Assembly (NCBI RefSeq): GCF_024346315.1
Contig: NZ_JAGQCS010000001.1
Location: forward strand, 62,001 to 126,000
Direction of reading: 5' to 3'
DNA: 64,000 nt
DNA from: Cyanobium sp. ATX 6F1
GTDB lineage: Bacteria > Cyanobacteriota > Cyanobacteriia > PCC-6307 > Cyanobiaceae
Shown: in pieces, positions 1-7,451 of the stretch
Numbering within the stretch: the stretch's first letter is position 1
Layout of the letters: every line of letters starts with the position of its first letter
Made by a program: the position numbers and the translations under genes
The notes under the pieces: model-generated
What the model was told of the DNA's origin: nothing
The model's input: only the letters and a program-made list of their open reading frames with translations
The model's database searches: none

Positions 1-846
1 AGCGAAGGGGGTGGTGCCGCGTTCCACCTGGGTGGTTTCCAGCAGGTGCCCGCAGGCCTCGTGGAAGATCACGCCGCCGAAACGGTTGGCCAGCACCACC
101 GGCCACTGGCCGGCCTCCACGTAGTCGGCGTAGAGCATCGTTCCGGTGCTGGCGCAGAGGTCGCGGGCGGCCGCCTCGGCATCCCACTCGCGCAGATCAT
201 CGGGTCGACCGGAGGTGCCGTAGCGGCGCCCCAGGCTCGCCCGGTGATCGCCATCGGCCGCCAGCACGTTCAGCCCCACCGACTGATGCAGGCGGATGTC
301 GCGGGCGAAGGTGCCATCGCTGGCGGCCACCAGCACCTCCTGCCAGTCGCGGGAATAGCTGCCGCGGCGCACCTGCAGGTGCTGGCCGAGGCGATCGAGC
401 TGGGCCGTGCCCTCCAGCAGCCGGTCGGTGGCCTCCCCCAGGGCCGGGCAACGGCCAAGCCATTCGGACTTCAGGAGCCCGAAATCGCGCAGGGCCGGCA
501 GACCCTCGAAAACGCTGCGGGCCTGGGCTGAGCGCTCCAGCCCGAGCATTCCCAGGGCTTGATCGAGGGCCGTGAGCAGGCCCGCTTCGCTCAGGTCATT
601 GGTGCTGACGAAACCATCGCGCTCCCCGAGGAACACCCGCAGCCCGGCGCCCCGGCCCAGGCCGGGGCTGACACTGGTGATGCGGTCCTGCTCCGCCAGC
701 ACACCGACCACATCGGTGCGTTCCAGGAACACCTCCACCAGATCAGCCCCAGCCCCGCAGCCGGCGGCCAGGAGGGCTTCCAACTGCGGCTGCCACAGCT
801 GGTCAAAGGGTTCAACCGCCCTTACGGCGACAGGGGAAGACAGCAA
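1..846 (-). CDS. tldD: TldD family metalloprotease, N-terminal part (cut by window edge)
   Basis: The reading frame on the minus strand runs off the left edge, so only the N-terminal part (about 280 codons) is present. It reads ...EALLAAGCGAGADLVEVFLE... then DRITSVSPG and ends in HEACGHLLETTQ, where HEACGH is the HExxxH zinc motif of TldD. TldD works with TldE/PmbA as a cytoplasmic protease that degrades unfolded peptides and matures some modified peptides. The frame is open from the acsF stop codon, and no ATG or GTG lies near the expected N-terminus; TTG at 846 is the best candidate and fits family length, but the start is uncertain. Separated from acsF by about 30 bases on the same strand, so the two may be co-transcribed. 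Confidence 0.88.
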   Translation of the reverse strand, partial: MLSSPVAVRAVEPFDQLWQPQLEALLAAGCGAGADLVEVFLERTDVVGVLAEQDRITSVSPGLGRGAGLRVFLGERDGFVSTNDLSEAGLLTALDQALGMLGLERSAQARSVFEGLPALRDFGLLKSEWLGRCPALGEATDRLLEGTAQLDRLGQHLQVRRGSYSRDWQEVLVAASDGTFARDIRLHQSVGLNVLAADGDHRASLGRRYGTSGRPDDLREWDAEAAARDLCASTGTMLYADYVEAGQWPVVLANRFGGVIFHEACGHLLETTQVERGTTPFA

Positions 847-876
847 TGGCGGGCTCGTAGGGGTGGTGGATGGGGA

Positions 877-1989
877 TCAGCGGACGGCTGGCTGGAACTG
901 TTCGCTGCGGATCGGGGCCGTCAGGAACAGCTTGGCCATCACCAGACCGTTGGCGGTCCAATAGGGCAGCTTGCGCAGCAGCTTCAGGGGCGCAGGGCCA
1001 CCTGAGGCCTCGACGGCACTGAGGGCGGCGTTGTTGCTGACGATCCGCTCCAGGCGTGGGTAGAACTTGGGATGCTCGACATTGAGCACCACAGGGAACA
1101 CCCGGGCGGAGGTTTCGTTGGTCTTGGCGATCACGTACTTGTCGTAGTCGCGGGCATCAAGGCCGAGGGCTTCGTAGAACTCCTTGCGGGCCACGTCGCG
1201 CACGTACATGGTGGCGAACACCGCCAGCAGGAAGAAACGGCACCAGAGCCGGGAGGAGAGGCCGCGCACGGTGCCTGGCTGGGCCTTCATCAGGGCGTCG
1301 AAGAAGTCACCGTGACGGTTCTCGTCCTGGCACCAGCTCTCGAAGAAGTTGAAGATCGGGAAGATCTTGCTCTCGGGGTGCTGCTCGAGGTGGCGGTAAA
1401 TGGCGATGTAGCGCCAATAGCCGATCTTCTCGGAGAGGTAGGTGGCGTAGAAGATGAACTTGGGCTTGAAGTAGGTGTACGACTTGCTGGAGGTGAGGAA
1501 GCCGAGATCGAGCTGGAGCCCGAAATCGCCCATCGACTTGTTCAGAAAACCAGCATGGCGGGCCTCATCACGGGCCATGTGGGCGAAGCACTCCGCCAAC
1601 AGGGGGTTCTTCTCCTTGATGCGGCGGCTGAGCTCCTTGTAAAGCAGGAAGCCGGAGAACTCGGAGGTGCAGCTCTGCTCGAGGAACTCCACAAACACCT
1701 TTCGGGTCTCGGGATCGAGCTTGTCGGCCGCTCCGTCGAATTCCTCGTTACGAACGAAGTGGTGGCGGTTGTAATCCTTGCGGAACTCCTCGCAGATCGC
1801 TTCGAGTTCCACCTCGTTGGGCCGCAGGTCCATGGCCGCCATGGCCTCGAAATCTGTGGTGTAGAACCGCGGCGTCAGAATCGTGTCCTTGACCGGTTCC
1901 TTGAAGGTGGCGGCAGCTCCTGGGGCGGCGCCAGGAAGGGTGTCTGTGGCGGTGGCTGTGGCGGTGGCTGTGGCGGCGGGGGGCACCAT
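877..1989 (-). CDS. acsF: Mg-protoporphyrin IX monomethyl ester (oxidative) cyclase AcsF
   Basis: Aerobic di-iron enzyme that forms the fifth (E) ring of chlorophyll from Mg-protoporphyrin IX monomethyl ester, at or near the thylakoid membrane. The 370-residue protein is full length and near-identical in pattern to cyanobacterial AcsF: SEFSGF with Glu110, DEARH at 141-145 and DENRHGD at 222-228 supply the di-iron ligands. The first 25 residues are a low-complexity Ala-Thr stretch encoded by three copies of a 12-bp repeat (1944-1979), an unusual extension. The ATG at 1989 is used; a TACGAT box at 2018-2023 (minus strand) could be its -10 element. tldD follows downstream. Confidence 0.97.
   Translation of the reverse strand: MVPPAATATATATATDTLPGAAPGAAATFKEPVKDTILTPRFYTTDFEAMAAMDLRPNEVELEAICEEFRKDYNRHHFVRNEEFDGAADKLDPETRKVFVEFLEQSCTSEFSGFLLYKELSRRIKEKNPLLAECFAHMARDEARHAGFLNKSMGDFGLQLDLGFLTSSKSYTYFKPKFIFYATYLSEKIGYWRYIAIYRHLEQHPESKIFPIFNFFESWCQDENRHGDFFDALMKAQPGTVRGLSSRLWCRFFLLAVFATMYVRDVARKEFYEALGLDARDYDKYVIAKTNETSARVFPVVLNVEHPKFYPRLERIVSNNAALSAVEASGGPAPLKLLRKLPYWTANGLVMAKLFLTAPIRSEQFQPAVR
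1944..1979. repeat. Three tandem 12-bp repeats inside the acsF 5' end
   Basis: CTGTGGCGGTGG occurs twice in a row and is followed by a third copy with one change (CTGTGGCGGCGG). On the coding strand this produces the Ala-Thr-Ala-Thr run at the AcsF N-terminus. The array is in frame, so copy-number change would alter length by four residues without breaking the gene. Confidence 0.9.
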
Positions 1990-2038
1990 CGCGGACCAGG
2001 CTTACGTCTGAAGGTGCATCGTAAGGGGGCTGGACCCC

Positions 2039-2506
2039 TCAGTTGGGTCCCAGCCACTTCTGGCCGTTGAGCCTTGACACAACCCGCGACACCAGCAGCG
2101 CCAGGGTGCTCTTTTTCTCATCCACCAGGAACGACTCCAGCAGGGTGGGCTCGCTCCCTCCCTCAGCCAGGGCGAAGGTCTTGGCGCCGTTGATGTCGGC
2201 GTCGATGAAGCTCAGCCAGAAACGTCGCCCCCCGGGGAGGCCCCCCTTCACCTGCCAGGCGCTGCTGGCCACCACGGGGATCGCCCCCTGCTCGAACACC
2301 AGCTCATCCAGGGCAGCGCCGGAAGCCTCCATGCGCTCGCGCAGGGCCGGCAGGAACAGCTCGGGGATGAACACGGCGAAGGGCTGATCCTCCGGGGCGG
2401 GGGGCTTGGCCTTGGCCGCCGCAGGCTTGGCGGCGGCTGGCGCCGCAGCGGGGCTGGTCGTGGGGTTGGTCGTGGAGTTGGTCTCTGGGCTGGTCGGATC
2501 GCTCAC
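2039..2506 (-). CDS. DUF2996 domain protein
   Basis: 155 residues. The first 40 are Ala/Pro/Thr-rich linker; the rest matches the cyanobacterial DUF2996 pattern: EDQPFAVFIPELFLPALRE near 39-57, then a middle beta-rich part, and the diagnostic end TLLESFLVDEKKSTLALLVSRVVSRLNGQKWL. The function of this family is not established. The start is GTG at 2506. The gene lies 49 bases upstream of acsF on the same strand, with a weak GGGG/CCCC hairpin between them, so partial read-through into acsF is possible. Confidence 0.8.
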   Translation of the reverse strand: MSDPTSPETNSTTNPTTSPAAAPAAAKPAAAKAKPPAPEDQPFAVFIPELFLPALRERMEASGAALDELVFEQGAIPVVASSAWQVKGGLPGGRRFWLSFIDADINGAKTFALAEGGSEPTLLESFLVDEKKSTLALLVSRVVSRLNGQKWLGPN

Positions 2507-2555
2507 GGCGCAAACCTGACGTAGGCGGGTGGCAGGACTGTAGAAGCGAAGCGCT

Positions 2556-3086
2556 CTACCAGTCGTCCTGTTCGGGGCTGTCCCAGCTCACATCCGGATC
2601 GGCCGCCGCGGCGGAGCGCCCGTGGGACGGGCCCGTGGCGACGGTGGCCTGGGCCGCCGCGGCGGGCTTGCCCTTGCGGATCACCCGAAACGGCACCGAC
2701 ACGGTGGGGGGAGGGTCCTGGGGGGCGCGGCGCGGCCACTGGCCTCCGGTCGGTATGGCGACCTCGGGGGCGGCGAAGCCTGGGGCCCGCTCCGGTTCTG
2801 CGGCCGGGCGCGGGCGGGTGGGCCCCTCCCAGGGCGCACCGGCGGGCCCCTGGCGCAGCCGGCGACGCAGGGCCGGAGCCCCGGAGCGCAGGGCCAGGGC
2901 CGTGGCCCCGCCGCTGAGCAGGGCACCACCACCGGCCGCCAGGGCCATCCAGATTCCGATCGGCAGGGCCGGTGCGCTCCAGACCAGCAACCGCAGCGGC
3001 AGGACAGGCCGTGGATTGAGCGCGCCCACCAGAAACACCGCCAGCAACGGCGCCAGCAGGGGAATCAGCAGCAGGCGACGGAGCAC
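2556..3086 (-). CDS. Uncharacterised two-helix membrane protein
   Basis: 176 residues, GTG start. Two hydrophobic helices lie at about 4-24 and 38-68, followed by a long Pro/Arg/Ala-rich cytoplasmic-type tail that ends in a short conserved-looking acidic motif (WDSPEQDDW). The topology resembles small cyanobacterial membrane proteins of unknown function. It starts 7 bases after the ubiX stop, so it probably belongs to the zam-ubiX transcription unit. I do not recognise a family with certainty and assign no function. Confidence 0.6.
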   Translation of the reverse strand: MLRRLLLIPLLAPLLAVFLVGALNPRPVLPLRLLVWSAPALPIGIWMALAAGGGALLSGGATALALRSGAPALRRRLRQGPAGAPWEGPTRPRPAAEPERAPGFAAPEVAIPTGGQWPRRAPQDPPPTVSVPFRVIRKGKPAAAAQATVATGPSHGRSAAAADPDVSWDSPEQDDW

Positions 3087-3093
3087 GGGCCGT

Positions 3094-3708
3094 TCAGGTG
3101 GGGGGAAGGGGACCTTGCCAGCGGCGCAGCGAGCCGAGGTCGTAGCCGAGGCAATCGAACACCCGAATCACCAGAAAATCCACCATCTCCTCGATCGTGC
3201 TGGGGCGGTGGTACCAGGCGGGCACGGGCGGGGCGATGCGGGCCCCCGCCTCGGCCAGGGCGGTGAGGTTGCGCAGGTGCACCAGGCTCCAGGGCATCTC
3301 CCGGGGGGAGATCACCAGGGGCCGGCCCTCCTTGAGGTGCACGTCCGCCGCCCGCTCGATCAGATCCAGGGCCACCCCCGAAGCGATCCGCCCCACGGTG
3401 CCCATGCTCGCCGGCAGGATCACCATGCCGCGGGTGCGGAAGCTGCCGCTGGCGATCGCAGCGGCCTGGTCGTTCCAGCGGTGGCAATGGAGTGTGCCGG
3501 AACTGGTGCCCGTGCACTCCCGCCAGAAGGCCTCCTGGGCCGCCGGTTCCGACGGCACCCTGAGCCCCAGCTCCGCCTGCCAGACCCCGATCGCCCCGCG
3601 ACTGGTCACAAGCTCCACCGTCTCGCCCGCCTCCAGCAGCAACTGCAGGGCCCGCTGGGCCAGGGGCTGGGCGGAAGCGCCGGACACGGCCAGCACCACC
3701 GGGTCCAT
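3094..3708 (-). CDS. ubiX: UbiX-like flavin prenyltransferase
   Basis: Makes prenylated FMN, the cofactor of UbiD-type decarboxylases, by attaching dimethylallyl phosphate to FMN. Visible motifs are SGAS near residue 9, a SFRTRGMVILPASMGTVGRIA segment, and REMPWSLVHLRNL followed by PPVPAWYHRP, all standard for the UbiX flavoprotein fold. The ATG at 3708 is preferred over an in-frame TTG at 3714: it sits two bases after the stop of the upstream RNB gene and has GAGG about 8 bases ahead. 204 residues, normal family length. Its UbiD partner is not in this window. Confidence 0.92.
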   Translation of the reverse strand: MDPVVLAVSGASAQPLAQRALQLLLEAGETVELVTSRGAIGVWQAELGLRVPSEPAAQEAFWRECTGTSSGTLHCHRWNDQAAAIASGSFRTRGMVILPASMGTVGRIASGVALDLIERAADVHLKEGRPLVISPREMPWSLVHLRNLTALAEAGARIAPPVPAWYHRPSTIEEMVDFLVIRVFDCLGYDLGSLRRWQGPLPPT

Positions 3709-3710
3709 GC

Positions 3711-6017
3711 TCAATCCTCGCTGGGGGCCATCGTCAGGGGTTCGGGGCCATCGAAACCAGAGGCCCCAGCGGAGCCGGACTCACTTCCGTCGTCGCCATC
3801 GGGCTGAACCACGACCAGGTCGATCTGGTGACGCAGCACGTCCACCTTCTGAATCACCACATCAACGGCATCGCCGAGCATGTAGGTGCGCCGGTTCTTG
3901 CGGCCCACCAGACGGTTCTGGCGGGAGCGGTACTCGTACCAGTCATCTTTCAGGGAGCTCACGTGCACCAGCCCCTCCACCTGCGATGGGGGCACCTCGA
4001 CGAAGAAGCCGTAGCTCTGCACGCCGCTGATCACCCCCGGCAGGGTCTGGCCCACCAAGGGTTCGGCCTGGCGCGCCTGGGCCAGGGCCAGGGCGTCGGC
4101 GTGCAGCTCCTGCACGAAGCGGGAGCGGGTGTTGAGGCGGTGCAGCAGGGCGCTGCTGCGGGCCTCCTGGATCGGCGCCAGGGTGCTGGGGGGCAGCAGC
4201 GGCCAGTCCACCTGTCCGTGGCAGCTGTCGGAGGCCAGCTCCACCTTGGTCTTGTGGCGCACGGAGGGACGGTCCTTGCCCTCAGTGAGCAGCAGCACCA
4301 GCACCTGCTGGTTCCAGATGTCGGCGTAGTGGAGCGCGGGAAGGGTCCAGGGGGCGTAGGCGGTGTCCTCGCCGACCACGTGGTTGGGGCCAGGGGTTTC
4401 GCTCAGCAGCACCGGCCGCAGACTGTCCTTGAGCTGCTGCTGCAACACCCGGGCGCGGTCGCTGCTGGCGAAGGCCGTGGCCAGTTCCGAGGCGGTGGCG
4501 TTGCCGTCGGCCGAAAGCTCCAGGGGGAGTTCCAGGGCCAGGGCGGCCTTGGCGACCTCGTTCAAGTCGGCAGGGTCGGGGGCCTCGTTGGTGGCATAGA
4601 GACCCGGCAGATCCAGGGAAGCCAGGTGGCGGCCCAGGGCCCGGTGGGCCGGGATCAGCAGTTCCCGCAACAGGGCGAAGGGATGGGTCTCGTCCAGGGA
4701 CACCAGCCAGCCTTCGCGGCTCTCATCCGGGGGCGCCGTGGTCAGATCCCCCAGGCTCTCGATCGCCGGGGTCGGTAGGTCCAGATCAATCGAGCCGGCC
4801 TGCCACCGTTGCTGACGCAGCAGACCCGCCAGCTCAATGAGCTGCTCCAGCAGGGGCAACTGATCCTTGAGGGCCTTGAGGGCCGCCGGCACGGTGCGGG
4901 CCTTGGGCTTGCGCTCGGCGAGCGCCTGGAGCGTCCCGGCGTCGACGCGGGCATCGACGCGCACGCTGCTGCGGCTGAAGGTGTAGTGCTGCAAGCTCCC
5001 CTGGCGATCGAGGTCCAGGGCCACCGACAGGGCCGACTGGCTCTCACCGCTGCCCAGGGCGGCCGCCTTGGTGAGGGCGGGGCTGAGCAGGGGCAGCCAG
5101 CGGGGGCCGATGCACAGGGCCTCCGCCTCCTCCCGCAGCCAGAGATCGAAGCTTCCGCCCGGGCTCAGCCTCTCAGCCACCGCCGGGGCGTGGACCCACA
5201 GCCGCCAGCCCTCGCCGGTGTCCTCGAGGGACACGGCCGGCAGCAGGGGGGCCTCAGCGCCGCTCCAGCCCTCCAGCAGCAGGGTGGGGAGGGCGGTGAG
5301 ATCGTCGCGGCCCTTTTCCGGCAAGCTCTTGAGCGTGGCGCGGGGCGCGGCGGGCCGCTCCCGAAGACCGTGCTTGGTGATCAGCAGATCCAGGTCGGCC
5401 TCAGGGCCACCGTTGATGGCCAGGCTGCGGGCCACGTGGCCCTGGGGGGCGAACTGGCCGACCGGGTAGCGGTCGATGCGCACCTCCACCACGGAGTCCT
5501 GCTGAGGGCTCAGGTGGGCGCTGTCGGTCTCGGGCAGCTCGACGGTGGTGAGCAGGCGGTCATCCAGGGGCAGCGCCACCAACCGCTCGTTCTGCTGGGC
5601 CACCTGGGCCAGCAGCGAGGTGGTGCCCCGCTCGAGGATGCACTGCACGCCCCCTTCCGGGGAGCGGCGGCGACCGCCGTCGCGGGTGATGCGCACCAGC
5701 ACCCGATCGCCGTTCCAGGCGTGGTTGAGCTGGTGGTCACGGATGTAGATGTCTTCGCCGCCGTCATCCCGCAGGGCGAAACAGAAGCCCTTGCTGGAAC
5801 AGCGCAGCCGCGCCTCGATCAGGCTCTCGTCCGGCCGGCGGCTGACGGCCTCGCCATCGGCCTCCAGCAGGCCCACACGGCTGAGGCCGTCGAGGGCGAT
5901 GCGCAGCTGCTCTTTGTCGGCCTTGTGGCTCAAACCGAGCGCTTTCTCCAGCTTGGCGACCGGCAACGGATCGCTGGCGGGGAGCTGGTCGAGCAGGTCG
6001 GCGACCGTGAACTTCAT
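3711..6017 (-). CDS. zam: RNB (RNase II/R)-family protein, Zam-like, probably catalytically degenerate
   Basis: 768 residues from ATG 6017 (an in-frame GTG at 6095 would add 26). The N-terminus is a winged-helix-like segment (MKFTVADLLDQLP), then a cold-shock-like part, a long RNB-like middle and a clear C-terminal S1 domain (GVISGVQSYGFFVEV...GLVHVSSL). Cyanobacteria carry this family as Zam, first named for acetazolamide resistance. Where active RNase II/R proteins have the DxxxxxDxDD metal cluster, this one has hydrophobic residues before LEDTGEGWRLWVHAPAV, and the TSPIRRYAD motif is TLPALHYAD, without the arginines. RNA binding is therefore plausible, exonuclease activity doubtful. ubiX follows after two bases. 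Confidence 0.8.
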   Translation of the reverse strand: MKFTVADLLDQLPASDPLPVAKLEKALGLSHKADKEQLRIALDGLSRVGLLEADGEAVSRRPDESLIEARLRCSSKGFCFALRDDGGEDIYIRDHQLNHAWNGDRVLVRITRDGGRRRSPEGGVQCILERGTTSLLAQVAQQNERLVALPLDDRLLTTVELPETDSAHLSPQQDSVVEVRIDRYPVGQFAPQGHVARSLAINGGPEADLDLLITKHGLRERPAAPRATLKSLPEKGRDDLTALPTLLLEGWSGAEAPLLPAVSLEDTGEGWRLWVHAPAVAERLSPGGSFDLWLREEAEALCIGPRWLPLLSPALTKAAALGSGESQSALSVALDLDRQGSLQHYTFSRSSVRVDARVDAGTLQALAERKPKARTVPAALKALKDQLPLLEQLIELAGLLRQQRWQAGSIDLDLPTPAIESLGDLTTAPPDESREGWLVSLDETHPFALLRELLIPAHRALGRHLASLDLPGLYATNEAPDPADLNEVAKAALALELPLELSADGNATASELATAFASSDRARVLQQQLKDSLRPVLLSETPGPNHVVGEDTAYAPWTLPALHYADIWNQQVLVLLLTEGKDRPSVRHKTKVELASDSCHGQVDWPLLPPSTLAPIQEARSSALLHRLNTRSRFVQELHADALALAQARQAEPLVGQTLPGVISGVQSYGFFVEVPPSQVEGLVHVSSLKDDWYEYRSRQNRLVGRKNRRTYMLGDAVDVVIQKVDVLRHQIDLVVVQPDGDDGSESGSAGASGFDGPEPLTMAPSED

Positions 6018-6125
6018 CGGGGGCGGTGGGGCGGCGATGGGCACCTCGGCCGTCTGGGCGTGCAGCGAAGCCCAGGCGGACGTGCGTCTTGACACCTGAC
6101 TCTAAGGATCGGTGGGATCGCAGGC

Positions 6126-6419
6126 CTAGGCCGTGGGCGGCTCGGCCTGGGTGGAGCGCCAGATCAGCCGGCCGCCGATCAACAGAAAGCCCAGGGCCGC
6201 CGCGAGCTGAAGGGTCTCCGGGTCAATCACCGAGGAGAGGGAGCCCCCGGCGGCGGACCCCAGCAGGCTCGCCAGCACCAGGGCGGCGGAGCTGCCGGCG
6301 AACACCGCCCCGGGTCGGTTCGTGGTGCCGCTGATGGTCACCACCGCCAGCTGGGTCTTGTCGCCAAGTTCCGCCAGGAAGACCGTGATGAAGGTGGAGG
6401 CCAGCAGGGGAAGGGTCAT
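6126..6419 (-). CDS. Half-size GDT1/UPF0016 family cation exporter, subunit B
   Basis: 97 residues with three hydrophobic helices and one copy of the family signature ELGDKTQ (E-x-G-D-[KR]-[TS]) at about 17-23. Full-length GDT1/TMEM165/Mnx proteins carry two such motifs in six helices and export Mn2+ or Ca2+; here the two halves are separate genes. It starts 13 bases after the stop of the other half (6433-6831), so the products very likely pair. In cyanobacteria a full-length relative moves Mn2+ across the thylakoid or plasma membrane; the substrate here is inferred only. Confidence 0.85.
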   Translation of the reverse strand: MTLPLLASTFITVFLAELGDKTQLAVVTISGTTNRPGAVFAGSSAALVLASLLGSAAGGSLSSVIDPETLQLAAALGFLLIGGRLIWRSTQAEPPTA

Positions 6420-6432
6420 GGGAGTGGTGATC

Positions 6433-6831
6433 TCAGGGGGCCATCAGGCCGAGGGCGGCCTGGCGGCCGATCCACAGCCCCAGGCCCACCATCAAGATGC
6501 CCGCCAGGCGCTCCAGCTGATGGGCCGGCATCACGCCCGCCAGCCATCGGCCCAGCAACACGCCCACCAACGAGGAGCAGACCAGGGCCAGGGCGGCACC
6601 GATGAACACCACCACGGGCTGCCCCGACTGGGCCGAAAGCAGCAGGGCCGCCAGCTGGGTCTTGTCGCCCAGCTCCGCCAGAAACACGGTGGTGGCGGTG
6701 GTGAGGAACACGGCGCCCCAGCGTCCCGCCCCCAGGTCGGCCGTTGGGGCAGCAGGCGTTGGGCTTGGCTCCACCACGGCAGGTGGGTCGGCAGCGGCCT
6801 CAGTTGTGGCGGACGGGTTCTCATCGACCAT
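6433..6831 (-). CDS. Half-size GDT1/UPF0016 family cation exporter, subunit A
   Basis: 132 residues: an acidic Pro/Ala-rich leader of about 35 residues, then three helices with the family motif ELGDKTQ (VFLAELGDKTQLAALLLSA). The ATG at 6831 overlaps the stop of the upstream cysteine-cluster gene (TGATG), a sign of translational coupling. A longer open frame to 7341 exists but is antisense-free coincidence: it runs through the upstream gene. Together with the adjacent half-size gene it should form a two-subunit equivalent of a full Mn2+/Ca2+ exporter. Confidence 0.87.
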   Translation of the reverse strand: MVDENPSATTEAAADPPAVVEPSPTPAAPTADLGAGRWGAVFLTTATTVFLAELGDKTQLAALLLSAQSGQPVVVFIGAALALVCSSLVGVLLGRWLAGVMPAHQLERLAGILMVGLGLWIGRQAALGLMAP

Positions 6832-7187
6832 CAGCGTCCCTGGATCGCCCGCTCGAAACGTCGATACACCCTGCCACGGCCTCCGTAAACACCGCGGATC
6901 TGCTGGCGGCAGCAGGCGATCGCGAAGCCGTCGGCGGCCTCCTCCTCCACGCCGAACAGACCGGCCAGGTTCCCCACCCGGCAGAACTCCGGCCGCTCGT
7001 CGTAAATGCGGCAGCGGCGGCCACCGCTGTCGTAGTAGAGGCACCAGCCATCGGGTCCCACCATGGCCAGATAGAGCTCCCGCTGCTCCGGGCCCAGGGC
7101 CTCGAGCGCCTCGCCCCGCTCCTCGGGATCGAGCCGGCAGCAGGCGCCGCAGCCGCTGATGCAACTCCACTGCTCCGGGCGAGTCAT
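6831..7187 (-). CDS. YkgJ-type cysteine-cluster protein
   Basis: 118 residues. The N-terminal CISGCGACCRLDP, the central CRIYDERPEFC and the later ACCR match the cysteine pattern of the YkgJ/UPF0153 family, proposed to bind zinc or iron; the biochemical role is unknown. It is the first gene of a three-gene set with the two half-size cation exporters, linked by a TGATG overlap, so a metal-related role is a reasonable inference. The upstream gap holds a perfect CTGTGAC/GTCACAG inverted repeat 18 bases before the start. Confidence 0.82.
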   Translation of the reverse strand: MTRPEQWSCISGCGACCRLDPEERGEALEALGPEQRELYLAMVGPDGWCLYYDSGGRRCRIYDERPEFCRVGNLAGLFGVEEEAADGFAIACCRQQIRGVYGGRGRVYRRFERAIQGR

Positions 7188-7204
7188 GGCCGCTGCCCCA
7201 CCAG

Positions 7205-7223
7205 CTGTGACAAGCCGTCACAG
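7205..7223. promoter_or_regulatory. CTGTGAC-N5-GTCACAG inverted repeat, candidate operator
   Basis: A perfect 7-bp inverted repeat with a 5-base spacer in the gap between the divergent ykgJ-like gene (start 7187) and psb30 (start 7344). Its inner TGTGA...TCACA halves resemble a CRP-type half-site pair, but the spacing is 7 rather than the canonical 6. It could equally form a short hairpin in the leader of the minus-strand operon. Confidence 0.4.
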
Positions 7224-7343
7224 TGGCCCGGCAGGCCAGCATGGCGGGCTTGCAGGGCCCCGTAGGCTGCACCCAGGCCAATGGTCCGGGGAGTTGATCC
7301 CCGCCCACCATCTGCACGCCGTCCAACCGCAAGCCGACCAACC

Positions 7344-7451
7344 ATGGGCATCGACGTCCACCTGATCGCCAACTTTCTCGCCCTGGCCCTGATCACCCTG
7401 GCTGGTCCCGCCGTGATCTTCATCCTCTTCTACCGCCGCGGCGCCCTCTGA
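7344..7451 (+). CDS. psb30: Photosystem II protein Psb30 (Ycf12)
   Basis: A 35-codon gene, read directly from the sequence: [15 protein letters not shown], then [11 protein letters not shown] and ILFYRRGAL. One transmembrane helix with the conserved LAGPxVIF core and a short basic end identifies Psb30, a peripheral low-mass subunit of the photosystem II core that stabilises the complex. The ATG at 7344 is the only sensible start; no strong Shine-Dalgarno is visible. Its last 22 bases overlap the 3' end of the convergent clcA-like gene. A TAGGCT box at 7263-7268 may be its -10, which would give a leader of about 70 bases. Confidence 0.9.
   Translation: MGIDVHLIANFLALALITLAGPAVIFILFYRRGAL

Noticed and set aside
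2024-2037. GGGG-TCCAG-CCCC hairpin between DUF2996 and acsF
   Set aside because: Only four base pairs and no T-run; too weak to call a terminator.
1072-2070. Long plus-strand reading frame opposite acsF
   Set aside because: It is a shadow of the high-GC acsF gene; composition and lack of any motif argue against it.
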